Positions 24,106 to 31,617 of a DNA stretch of 64,000 nt are shown one piece after another (the first letter of the stretch is position 1; every line of letters begins with the position of its first letter). The notes under the pieces were generated by a model. The model had not been told where the DNA came from, did no database searches, and saw nothing but the letters and a program-made list of their open reading frames with translations. The translations under genes were made by a program, and so were the position numbers. Source of the stretch: Microbacterium lacticum (GTDB taxonomy: Bacteria; Actinomycetota; Actinomycetes; Actinomycetales; Microbacteriaceae); NCBI RefSeq assembly GCF_006716815.1, contig NZ_VFPS01000001.1:744001-808000 (forward strand). Reading direction: 5' to 3'.

Positions 24106-24595
24106 GGTGATGTGAGGTCTCAGGCCATGACGGGACGCACGCGTCGCCCAGCGAGGGGCTCGTCCATGGTGACCTCGCGAAGCGGAGGATGTCGCCGGTG
24201 GCGCAGCGAGGGCGAGAGGCCTGGCCACGGGTGACCTCGCCGAAGTGAAGGCGAGGATGCCGAGAGCACGGGATCTCACCGTTGCGGCCGGACGTCCCAT
24301 GGGATCAGGGGTGACACTCCGGCCGTGCCCGAAGGATCGTGGACGTATCGCACCGAAATTCGGTGCCCGACGTCCACATTGTTCGGGGGACCAGACAACG
24401 TGGACGCATCTCACCGACGTGCGGTGGGATCCGTCCACGTTGTCTCACCGCGGCTCGTCACGGACGAGGCTCCGCTGCGCATGGCTTGGTGCGTCCTCCC
24501 CGCCGCCCCAGCACTCAGGTCTCCGCTGAGGCGTTCTCCCCCGGCAGGTCGGGCCGATCGCTGGGGCGTCGGTGGCTCACGCCCCGCCGCGGCCC
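24106..24595. other. Non-coding interval with palindromic repeats
   Basis: About 490 bases between the hydrolase terminator and ltnD with no credible gene. The first part has two loosely similar GTGACCTCGC-GAAG segments (24170 and 24232 regions); the second holds the paired palindromes at 24339-24444. Confidence 0.6.
24339..24444. repeat. Two related palindromes, extragenic
   Basis: First palindrome: arms 24339-24357 and 24359-24377 (GTGGACGTATCGCACCG against its near complement, 3 mismatches in 19). Second: arms 24394-24416 and 24422-24444 (23-base arms, 2 mismatches, 5-base loop). Both share the core GTGGACG.ATC.CACCG, so they are two copies of one element arranged in tandem. No gene overlaps them. 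They resemble REP-type palindromes or a strong operator pair. Confidence 0.7.
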
Positions 24596-25477
24596 TTACG
24601 CGTCGGCGCGGAGGATGCGGTAGACGACGGAGTCGTCCTTGCGGCTGAGGCCGGCGCGGTGGCCGCGGAGGTACAGCTGTTCGGCGGTGGAGGCGAGGGG
24701 GGTCTCCTGGTGGACGGTGCGTGCGGCCTCGCCGACGAGCCCCATGTCCTTGACGAAGATGTCGAGGGCGCTGCGGACGTCGTCGAAGGCCTCGGCCACC
24801 ATGCGTCCACCGCGGTCGCCGAACATGAACGACGCCGCCGCGCCGGTGCCGAGGACCTCGTGGACCTGGGCCCGGTCGAGGCCCATGGAGTCGGCGAGCG
24901 CGAGGGCTTCACCGGCGGCGGCGATGTGGACGCCGCACAGGAGCTGGTTGACGATCTTGAAGCGCTGCCCGTCGCCGGGTGCGTCGCCGACGACCGGCGC
25001 GTTGGAGGCCATGGCGTCGAGGAGGGGCTGAACTGCGGCGACGGCCTCGGGGACACCGGACACCATCATGAGCAGGTCGCCGGTGCCGGCGCGGGCGACG
25101 CCGCCGGAGACGGGGGCGTCGACGACCCTGACCCCGAGGGGTTCGAGGCGGCGCACCGCGTCCTCGATGGCTGCGGGGCCGACGGTGGCCATGACGAGCA
25201 CCACGGAGTCCGGGGTGAGGACCTCGCCGATGCCGCCCTCACCGAAGAGCACGGAGTCGAGTTGGGCGCCGGTGGCGACCATGACGGCGACGACGTCGGC
25301 GCCGCGGGCCGCGTCCTGGGCCGAGGCCGCCGCGGTGATGTGCTCGGAGACGGCGTCGAGGGATGCCGGGGAGACGTCGAAGGCGGTGACGGTCATGCCG
25401 GCTCGTGCGGTGGTGAGGGCCATGGGGGCGCCCATGGCGCCGAGGCCGATCCAGGCGACGGTGGGGTGTGTGGTCAT
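24596..25477 (-). CDS. ltnD: L-threonate dehydrogenase (3-hydroxyisobutyrate dehydrogenase family)
   Basis: 293 residues. The N-terminal Rossmann domain starts with the NAD motif WIGLGAMGAPMA (residues 9-20). The catalytic signature is DAPVSGGVARAGTGDLLMMVSG, and the catalytic Lys is in GDGQRFKIVNQLLCGVH. This is the LtnD branch of beta-hydroxyacid dehydrogenases, which oxidise L-threonate or D-erythronate at C2 to a 3-oxo or 2-oxo tetronate. The gene overlaps the otnK remnant (ATGA), matching the ltnD-otnK pairing of the four-carbon acid sugar pathway. The specific substrate is inferred. Confidence 0.85.
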   Translation of the reverse strand: MTTHPTVAWIGLGAMGAPMALTTARAGMTVTAFDVSPASLDAVSEHITAAASAQDAARGADVVAVMVATGAQLDSVLFGEGGIGEVLTPDSVVLVMATVGPAAIEDAVRRLEPLGVRVVDAPVSGGVARAGTGDLLMMVSGVPEAVAAVQPLLDAMASNAPVVGDAPGDGQRFKIVNQLLCGVHIAAAGEALALADSMGLDRAQVHEVLGTGAAASFMFGDRGGRMVAEAFDDVRSALDIFVKDMGLVGEAARTVHQETPLASTAEQLYLRGHRAGLSRKDDSVVYRILRADA

Positions 25478-26145
25478 GAGCGGTTCTCCTGAGCGGCGGG
25501 CGCGGCGGCCTGGGCGGTGATGATGCGGGCGACGACGTCGGCGAGGGCGTCCGGGCCGCCGACGTTGCCGGGGAAGACCACGTACGGCACGCCCAGCACG
25601 TCGGCGGGTGCGTTGGTGGCGGTGAACATGCTGATCTGGCCGGGGTAGGACTGTCCGGCCACGGTGGCCCGGCGGATGCCGAGTCCGTTCGCGGCGACCT
25701 CGTGCGAGGTGATGCCGCCCTTGGCCACGACCCAGGCGGCGCGCGCGGCCCGTGCCTCGCGGACCACGGCGACCACGGCGTCCGAGACGGACCGGGCGAT
25801 GGCGAGGGACTCGTCCTTGGAGTCGGTCTTGATGAGGGTGCGGCTGGTGGCGAGGATGACGTGCGCGTCGGCGAGGGCGGCGCGGACCTCGGCGCTCTTC
25901 TCGGCGAGGTAGCTCTCGCGCGAGTCCGCGTCGAGGAGTCGCTCCACGTCGAGCTCGATGTCTCGGAATTCACCGAGGTCGGCATCGCCGCTGCGGGCGC
26001 GTTCCTGGAGGGCCGCCAACTGACGGCTGGTGAGGCCGACGTGGGATCCCACGACGACGAGGCCGTGCCAGCTGCGTCCGGGGGCTGATCGCTTCGGAGC
26101 TCGTTGTCTGAGGCTAGCGACGACCTCCGACACTGGTGGAGTCAA
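25474..26145 (-). pseudogene. otnK: 3-oxo-tetronate kinase (OtnK, four-carbon acid sugar kinase), 5' truncated
   Basis: Only the C-terminal nucleotide-binding domain is present: GLVVVGSHVGLTSRQLAALQE, AWVVAKGGITSHEVAANGLGIRRA, PYVVFPGNVGGPDALADVV. A complete kinase is about 420 residues; here about 200 are native and the first 20 codons (MTPPVSEVVASLRQR) look unrelated. The substrate-binding N-terminal domain is gone, so phosphorylation of 3-oxo-tetronate is not expected. Truncation lies close to the right junction of the 4.2 kb insertion, between about 26085 and 26145. Confidence 0.82.
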
Positions 26146-26168
26146 TCCAGTTCGAGGACTGACCGCAC

Positions 26169-27041
26169 TCAGCGCGTCGCGTAGAACGCTACCGCCGTGG
26201 CCGCTGCGACGTTCAACGAGTCGACGCCCTCCTCCATCGGGATCTTGACCCGCAGGTCGACCTGCCTCGCCGTCCGCGGATCCACGCCAGCGCCCTCGGT
26301 GCCGAAGATCATCGCGATCGCAGGGAGGTCACGCTGGACCAGCTCGTCGAGCGTGATCGAGTCATCCGAGAGCGTGAAGACCACCGTCGTGTACCCGTCC
26401 GCCTTGAGCGTCTCGAGCATCTCCGGCATCTTCGGACCTCGTGTCCATGGCACGTTGAAGACGTTGCCCATGCTCGTCTTGATGGCCCGACGATAGAGTG
26501 GGTCGGCGCAGGCTGGAGTGATGAGCACTCCGTCGATCCCCAGCGCCGCAGCGTTGCGGAAGGCGCTGCCGACGTTGGCATGGTCGACCAAGTTCTCGAG
26601 CACGGCGATCCTCCGTCGCCGGGGTTTCGGCCGGGATGCTTTGGAACACTCCACGTTCGTGTGGTCGACGATGTCTTCGAGGATGAGCACCAGCCGCGCG
26701 CCCCGCACGATGTCGGCCACCGGCGGCAGCGCCGGGCGCTGCATGGATGCCAGGGCGCCGCGATGCACGGCGTAGCCGGTGAGCTCCTCGGCGACGTCGT
26801 CGGCGACCAGGTAGATCGGCGCGTCCGGGGCGAGCGCCTCGGCATCCGCCAGCCACTTCTCCTGCACGAGCACCGAGCGCGGACGGTGCCCAGCGGCCAC
26901 CGCGCGACCGATCACCTTCGCCGACTCGGCGATGTACAGCCCCTCCGCCGGTTCGGTGCGCCGGCGCAGGGCCACGTCGGTGAGGTCGCGGTAGTCGGCC
27001 AGGCGCGGATCGGACGGATCATCGATCCTCACAACGGGCAT
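26169..27041 (-). CDS. Chimeric SpoU/TrmH-type RNA 2'-O-methyltransferase
   Basis: 290 residues. Residues 1-130 are the native N-terminal substrate-binding domain and first SPOUT strand, ending LVLILEDIVDHTNV. About 15 odd residues follow (ECSKASRPKPRRRR), then a second copy of the strand from the insert (IAVLENLVDHANVGSAF) and a complete SPOUT knot: GVLITPACADPLYRRA, IFGTEGAGVD, IPMEEGVDSLNVAAA. The family methylates ribose 2'-O in rRNA or tRNA with S-adenosylmethionine. All catalytic motifs are intact, so the product may work despite an insertion of about 20 residues. The displaced native 3' half is at 21997-22440. Confidence 0.85.
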   Translation of the reverse strand: MPVVRIDDPSDPRLADYRDLTDVALRRRTEPAEGLYIAESAKVIGRAVAAGHRPRSVLVQEKWLADAEALAPDAPIYLVADDVAEELTGYAVHRGALASMQRPALPPVADIVRGARLVLILEDIVDHTNVECSKASRPKPRRRRIAVLENLVDHANVGSAFRNAAALGIDGVLITPACADPLYRRAIKTSMGNVFNVPWTRGPKMPEMLETLKADGYTTVVFTLSDDSITLDELVQRDLPAIAMIFGTEGAGVDPRTARQVDLRVKIPMEEGVDSLNVAAATAVAFYATR

Positions 27042-27129
27042 ACCGACATCGTGTCACGGCGTACGCAACATCCCCGCGCCGCAACATTCCCGAAACGGGA
27101 GGGGCGTACGCTCGAGGCGAGGGGGTGCC

Positions 27130-27981
27130 ATGACCACGGTGCTGGAGTTCGACGCGCAGACCGCCGCCTCGCTCGGACGCGCGGTCGCGGCGCTCGCCGG
27201 TCGGCGCATCGCGGTGCTCACCGGTGCGGGGGTCTCCACCGATTCGGGCATCCCCGACTACCGCGGCAAGGGGGCGCCCACGCGGACGCCGATGACCGTG
27301 CAGCAGTTCCTCGCCGACGAGGCGTCGCGGCGACGGTACTGGGTCGGCAGCCATCTCGGCTGGCGCACCTTCGCCGCCGCCCGGCCGAACGCCGGGCACG
27401 AGGCGCTCGCCGCGCTCGAGAACGAGGGCATCGCGACCGGAGTGATCACGCAGAACGTCGACGGCCTGCACCTGCGCGCCGGCTCACGCCGCGTGGTCGA
27501 GCTGCACGGCACGATGCGCCGGGTGCTGTGCCTGCACTGCGGTCAGGTCTTCGACCGCCGCGATCTCGCGTCCCGCGTCGAGGCCGACAACCCCTGGATC
27601 ACAGTGCCCGACGCCGTCGAACTCGGGCCCGACGGCGACGTGCTCCCCGCCTCGACCGACGGCTTCGTCGTGCCGACGTGCAGCGTCTGCGACGGCATGC
27701 TGAAGCCCGAGGTCGTCTTCTTCGGCGAGTACATCCCGCCCACGCGCTTCCAGGAGGCGGAGCAGCTGCTCGCGGCGAGCGATGCGCTCCTCGTGGCGGG
27801 CTCGTCGCTCGTCGTCAACTCCGGCATCCGCCTGCTCGATCGCGCGCGGCGGCGGAAGCTGCCGGTCGTGATCGTCAATCGCGGCGAGACCCGCGGTGAC
27901 GCACGCGCGACCGTGAAGATCGACGCCGGCACGACCGAGGTGCTGCAGGCGCTCGCCGCGGCGCTGCCGGCGGCGCGCTGA
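27130..27981 (+). CDS. Sir2 family NAD-dependent protein deacylase
   Basis: 283 residues with all sirtuin motifs: GAGVSTDSGIPDYRGKG (NAD binding, about 32-48), TQNVDGLHLRAGS, catalytic His in VVELHGTMRR, zinc ribbon CLHC...CSVC, MLKPEVVFFGEYIPP and AGSSLVVNSG. It removes acyl groups from lysines with NAD consumption, in the cytosol. It lies divergently from the chimeric spoU gene with an 88-base gap and precedes a phosphatase gene by 30 bases. Confidence 0.95.
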   Translation: MTTVLEFDAQTAASLGRAVAALAGRRIAVLTGAGVSTDSGIPDYRGKGAPTRTPMTVQQFLADEASRRRYWVGSHLGWRTFAAARPNAGHEALAALENEGIATGVITQNVDGLHLRAGSRRVVELHGTMRRVLCLHCGQVFDRRDLASRVEADNPWITVPDAVELGPDGDVLPASTDGFVVPTCSVCDGMLKPEVVFFGEYIPPTRFQEAEQLLAASDALLVAGSSLVVNSGIRLLDRARRRKLPVVIVNRGETRGDARATVKIDAGTTEVLQALAAALPAAR

Positions 27982-28011
27982 GCCGCGCCGGCCGCGTCGT
28001 AGGCTCGTAGA

Positions 28012-28617
28012 GTGACGACTCTCCTTCTCGTGCGCCACGGCGAGACCGACTGGAACGCGGCGCGACGCATCCAGGGCTCCACCGACATCCCGCTCAACGA
28101 CACCGGACGTGAGCAGGCCCGGGCGACCGCGGCGTCGCTCGCCGCGCAGTTCGCGGGACAGTCGCCGGTCGTCGTGTCGAGCGATCTGGCCCGCGCGCGG
28201 GAGACCGCCGAGATCATCGCCGAGGCGCTCGGCGTGCCCGGGCTGCACCTCTACCCGCAGCTGCGGGAGCGGTCGTACGGCGTCGCCGAGGGAATGACGA
28301 TCGAGGAGTACCTCGAGAAGTTCGGGGCCTTCGACCGCGAGAACGTGCCCGAGGCCGAGACGACCCCGCACCTGCGCGCCCGCGCCGTCTCGGCGGCGCG
28401 CCGCGTCGTGCGCGACGCCCGCCGCCATCATGCGCCGCAGGACGTGCCCGTCATCGCGGTGGCGCACGGCGCGCTGATCGGGCAGCTCATCCGACACGCG
28501 AGCGGCGACACCCTGCCCCTCGCCGGGGAGCGGCTCGCCAACGCGTCGACGCACACGTTCCTCGTCGAGCGCGACCGCCTCGGCGTGCTCTCCTACGCCG
28601 CCGTCCCCATCGACTGA
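28012..28617 (+). CDS. Histidine phosphatase family protein
   Basis: 201 residues from GTG 28012. The catalytic motif LLLVRHGETDWNAARRIQGSTD is at residues 4-25, the phosphate-binding Arg and Glu are in LRERSYGVAEGMTIEEY, and the second catalytic His is in IAVAHGALIG. This is the phosphoglycerate mutase-like branch 1; typical activities are cofactor-independent phosphatases such as CobC or broad sugar phosphatases. Downstream of the stop are REP-like palindromes. Confidence 0.92.
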   Translation: MTTLLLVRHGETDWNAARRIQGSTDIPLNDTGREQARATAASLAAQFAGQSPVVVSSDLARARETAEIIAEALGVPGLHLYPQLRERSYGVAEGMTIEEYLEKFGAFDRENVPEAETTPHLRARAVSAARRVVRDARRHHAPQDVPVIAVAHGALIGQLIRHASGDTLPLAGERLANASTHTFLVERDRLGVLSYAAVPID

Positions 28618-28641
28618 GTCGCGCGCGGGGTGCCGCGCGAT

Positions 28642-28851
28642 CGCGGAGATCTGCATAATTGCGGATGCCCGGGCGCGAGGCATCCGCGGATCTGCAGATG
28701 TCCGCTGTTATGCAGGCGACGCCTGACTTCGCCGCACCCTAGATCTCCGCGCGCTGGCTCCCGGCGCGCCGTGCGCAACCGCGGAGATCTGCATAATTGC
28801 GGATGCCTGGGCGCGAGGCATCCGCGGATCTGCAGATCTCCGCGGTTGCGC
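28642..28851. repeat. Two-copy REP-like palindromic repeat
   Basis: A 58-base direct repeat (28642-28699 and 28780-28837) differs at one position. Each copy begins CGCGGAGATCTGCATAATTG and is nearly self-complementary. In copy 2 the outer arms 28773-28793 and 28831-28851 are perfect complements of 21 bases and an inner pair (GCGGATGCC/GGCATCCGC) nests inside. The pair sits between the convergent ends of the histidine phosphatase and CoA-ester lyase genes, so it could also terminate both. Confidence 0.85.
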
Positions 28852-28881
28852 GGGTGATGCCCGGCCCCCGCCGCCCCGACC

Positions 28882-29685
28882 TCAGGCGCGGGCGAGCACC
28901 GAGCGGGCGTGGCGCAGCACGGGCTCGTCGACCATGCGGCCCTCGTAGCGGAACACGCCCCGCTCCCCCTCCGCGGCAGCGAGCACGCCGTGCGCCCACG
29001 CCAGCGTCTCGGCGTCGGGGCGGTAGGCCGCGCGGATCGTCTCCACCTGACCGGGATGGATGCACGCCGATGCCTGGAACCCGCTCGCCGCCGCATCGCG
29101 CGCCTCACGGCGGAGGCCTCGCTCGTCGCCGATGTCGACGTGCACCGCGTCGATCGCGGCGATCCGCTCGGCCCCCGCCGCCATCAGCACACGCGACCGG
29201 GCGTAGCGCGCGACGTCGCGATACCCGCTTCCCTTCTTGCGGCTGCCGGTGCCGCCGAGCGAGGCGACGAGGTCTTCGGCGCCCCACATCAGCCCCACGA
29301 CGTTCGGCGCGGCGGCCAGCTTCTCCGCGGCGACGATCCCCCGCGCGGTCTCGCACAGTGCGATCACCTCGAATCGCGTGTCGATCCGCACGATCTTCTT
29401 CGCCGACTCGGCCTTCGGCAGCATGATGAGCCGGAAATCGGTCTGCGACAGCGTCGCCATGTCGACGTCGAAATCCGCCGTGCCGAGGGCGTTCACCCGC
29501 ACGATCACCTTCGCCGGATCGAGGTGCGCGTCGATCAGTGCGCCGCGCGCGGCGGTCTTCGCCGCGGGCGCCACGGCATCCTCCAGGTCGATGATCACGG
29601 CATCGGCGCGCTCCGCCGCCTTCGCGAACCGCTCCGGCCGGTCGGCCGGGCAGAACAACAGGGCCGGTCCCAGAGCGAAACTCAT
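28882..29685 (-). CDS. HpcH/HpaI aldolase / citrate lyase beta-like CoA-ester lyase
   Basis: 267 residues from ATG 29685 (GGAGGACGC upstream), starting MSFALGPALLFCPADRPERF. Family motifs: IDLEDAVAPAAK (Mg-binding Glu/Asp), VIVRVNALGTADFDVD, IMLPKAES, ALCETARGIVAAE, GLMWGAEDLVASLGG, and CIHPGQVETI. The CitE-like group cleaves or hydrolyses CoA esters such as malyl-, citramalyl- or beta-methylmalyl-CoA. It overlaps the MaoC gene (ATGA) in an operon with acyl-CoA dehydrogenase, so a beta-hydroxyacyl-CoA intermediate is its likely substrate. Confidence 0.9.
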   Translation of the reverse strand: MSFALGPALLFCPADRPERFAKAAERADAVIIDLEDAVAPAAKTAARGALIDAHLDPAKVIVRVNALGTADFDVDMATLSQTDFRLIMLPKAESAKKIVRIDTRFEVIALCETARGIVAAEKLAAAPNVVGLMWGAEDLVASLGGTGSRKKGSGYRDVARYARSRVLMAAGAERIAAIDAVHVDIGDERGLRREARDAAASGFQASACIHPGQVETIRAAYRPDAETLAWAHGVLAAAEGERGVFRYEGRMVDEPVLRHARSVLARA

Positions 29686-30296
29686 GCGTCCTCCGTCGAA
29701 GAATGTGCGGTCGGTGTGGATGCCTCGGTCTCCGCCGACGCCGAATCCGAGGCATCCGGCCGGCACCACATCAGTGCGGTGCGCGTCGCGCGGGCGACGA
29801 TCTCACCGTCCTGATTGCGCCCGGTGTGGGCCATCGTGACGATCCCCTGCCCGGGCCGCGACCGAGAGAGCCGCACCTCGGTGATCTCGGTCTCGGTGTA
29901 CAGGGTGTCGCCGGCGAAGAGCGGATGCGGGAAGCTCACGTCGCCGAGCCCCAGCTGCGCGACGAGGGTGCCCTGGGTCAATTGGCCGACCGAGGCGCCG
30001 ACCATCGTCGCCAGAGTCCACATCGAGTTCATGAGGCGCTGGCCGAACGGCTGCGTGGCGGAGAAAGCCGCGTCGAGGTGCAGCGCCTGCGTGTTCATGG
30101 TCAGCGAGGAGAAGAGCACGTTGTCGGCTTCGGTCGCGGTGCGCCCGGGGCGGTGGAGGTACACCGCGCCCACCTCGAACTCCTCGACGTAGAGACCGCG
30201 CTGCACGTGCCGAACCAGGCCGTCGGCCGCGTGTATCGCTGCGTCGGCGGCCGGCGCCACTGCTGCAGTGGCCGGTTCGGGGCGGGAATCGCTCAC
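29682..30296 (-). CDS. MaoC family dehydratase (enoyl-CoA hydratase type)
   Basis: 204 residues from GTG 30296. Hotdog-fold pattern: YVEEFEVGAVYLHRPGRTATEADNVLFSSLTMNT, NSMWTLATMVGASVGQLTQGTL, PHPLFAGDTLYTETEITEVR and GRNQDGEIVARATRTALMW. It hydrates an unsaturated acyl-CoA. The paralogues most similar in layout are mesaconyl-CoA hydratase-like proteins that partner with CitE-like lyases, which fits its overlap with the lyase gene. It lies 19 bases downstream of the acyl-CoA dehydrogenase gene. Confidence 0.88.
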   Translation of the reverse strand: MSDSRPEPATAAVAPAADAAIHAADGLVRHVQRGLYVEEFEVGAVYLHRPGRTATEADNVLFSSLTMNTQALHLDAAFSATQPFGQRLMNSMWTLATMVGASVGQLTQGTLVAQLGLGDVSFPHPLFAGDTLYTETEITEVRLSRSRPGQGIVTMAHTGRNQDGEIVARATRTALMWCRPDASDSASAETEASTPTAHSSTEDA

Positions 30297-30315
30297 GATG
30301 CCACGCTACCCGGGG

Positions 30316-31491
30316 TCACCGGCCGAGGCCCAGCGCGCGGGCGATCAGCAGCAGCTGCACCTCGGTCGTGCCTTCGCCGATCTCGAGGATCTTCGAGTCC
30401 CGATAGTGCCTGGCCACCGGGTACTCGTTCATGAAGCCGTTGCCGCCGAAGATCTGCGTCGCGTCGCGTGCGTTGTCCATCGCGGCATCCGACGCAGTGA
30501 GCTTCGCGATCGCCGCCTCGGCGCCGAACGGCCGCCCCGCGTCGCGCAGCCGCGCGGCGTGCAGCCACGCCAGGCGTGCGTTGTGCACGCGCAGCTGCAT
30601 GCGCGCGAGCATGAACTGGATCGCCTGGCGCGAGCCGAGCGCCTGACCGAACACCTGTCGGCTCCCGGCATAGTCGAGGGCCGCTTCGAGGCATCCTTCG
30701 GCCGCACCCGTCGACAACGCGGCGATCGCGACGCGTCCCTCGTCGAGGATGCTGAGGAAGTTCGCGAACCCGCGTCCCCGCTCCCCGAGCAGGTTCTCGG
30801 CGGGCACGCGCGCCCCGTCGAACGTGAGCGGGTGGGTGTCGGAGGCGTGCCAGCCCACCTTGTCGTAGGCCGGACCGACCGTGAATCCCGGGGTGCCGTT
30901 CGGCACGATGATCGTGGAGATCTCGCCCCGACCACCGTTCGGGGCCGGAGCGGTCACCGCGGTGACCGTCACGAAGCGGGTGAGGGGCGTGCCGCTGTTG
31001 GTGATGAACTGCTTCGACCCGTCGATCACCCACTCGTCGCCCTCGAGCCGCGCCGTGGTGCGGGTGCCGCCGGCATCCGATCCCGCCTCGGGCTCCGTGA
31101 GACCGAATCCGGCCAGGGCGCGCCCGGCGAGGAGGTCGGGCAGCAGCGCCCCGCGCTGCGCGTCGGTGCCGAACCGGAACACCGGCATCGCGCCGAGACA
31201 CACCCCCGCTTCGAGTGTGATCGCGACCGACTGGTCTACCCGTCCGAGCCCTTCGATCGCGAGACCGAGGGCGACGCTGTCGCCGCCCTGCCCGCCGACC
31301 TCCTCGGGGAACGGCAGACCGAACAGTCCCAGCTCTCCCATGCCGCGGACGACGTCCATGGAGAGCGTCTTCGTGCGATCGGCCTCATACGCCTGCGGCG
31401 CGACCACCTCGTCGGCGAACGTGCGGACCATCGCCGCGAGCTCGCGCTGCTCCTCCGTGAGGCCGTAGGCGGATAGGTCGAGCACAGCCAT
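30316..31491 (-). CDS. Acyl-CoA dehydrogenase
   Basis: 391 residues, full length. FAD and catalytic signatures: GFGLTEPEAGSDAGGTRT (about 128-145), FITNSGTPLTRF, LDEGRVAIAALSTGAAEGCLEAALDYAGSRQVFGQ, and IFGGNGFMNEYPVARHYRDSKILEIGEGTTEVQLLLIAR, where the Glu of ILEIGEGT is the short-chain/isovaleryl type catalytic base region. It oxidises an acyl-CoA to enoyl-CoA, passing electrons to ETF. First gene of a three-gene operon with MaoC and CoA-ester lyase, opposite a TetR regulator. Confidence 0.93.
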   Translation of the reverse strand: MAVLDLSAYGLTEEQRELAAMVRTFADEVVAPQAYEADRTKTLSMDVVRGMGELGLFGLPFPEEVGGQGGDSVALGLAIEGLGRVDQSVAITLEAGVCLGAMPVFRFGTDAQRGALLPDLLAGRALAGFGLTEPEAGSDAGGTRTTARLEGDEWVIDGSKQFITNSGTPLTRFVTVTAVTAPAPNGGRGEISTIIVPNGTPGFTVGPAYDKVGWHASDTHPLTFDGARVPAENLLGERGRGFANFLSILDEGRVAIAALSTGAAEGCLEAALDYAGSRQVFGQALGSRQAIQFMLARMQLRVHNARLAWLHAARLRDAGRPFGAEAAIAKLTASDAAMDNARDATQIFGGNGFMNEYPVARHYRDSKILEIGEGTTEVQLLLIARALGLGR

Positions 31492-31568
31492 GTCATCTCC
31501 TTCGATGCGGGGCGGTCACGATCCGATCACGGGCCGCAGCGGGCGCTGTGCCGGACGTCGCAACTCGG

Positions 31569-31613
31569 GTTAGTGTTCACTAACCGAGTATCGCCAGGTT
31601 AGCGAGGATTAAC
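31569..31613. promoter_or_regulatory. Tandem TetR operators in the acd/tetR divergent region
   Basis: GTTAGTG-TT-CACTAAC (31569-31584) is a palindrome with 7-base arms, and a second, weaker copy GTTAGCGAGGATTAAC lies at 31598-31613, 29 bases downstream (about three helical turns). The downstream copy overlaps the ribosome site of the TetR gene and the upstream copy faces the acyl-CoA dehydrogenase promoter, so one repressor could control both. The GTTAG half-site resembles those of lipid-responsive TetR regulators. Confidence 0.72.
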
Positions 31614-31617
31614 TGAT

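Larger units (their letters stand above)
22426..26651. mobile_element. 4.2 kb insertion splitting a SpoU methyltransferase gene
   Basis: The 5' half of a spoU gene (27041 to about 26652) and its 3' half (about 22425 to 21997) are interrupted in the codons for the first SPOUT strand (LEDIVDHTNV/GAAFR). The inserted DNA brings its own spoU 3' half (26169-26630), which is fused in frame to the host 5' half. The junctions share AAYGTGG. Inside are a decayed serine-resolvase N-terminus (22654), an alpha/beta hydrolase, ltnD and a truncated otnK. It resembles elements that insert in a conserved gene and supply a substitute end. Confidence 0.7.

Noticed and set aside
24596..25477. Annotation as 3-hydroxyisobutyrate dehydrogenase of valine catabolism
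   Set aside because: The overlap with an otnK-type kinase favours L-threonate/tetronate metabolism.
28642..28851. Possible CRISPR array
   Set aside because: Only two units, strongly palindromic, with no regular unique spacers and no cas genes in the window.
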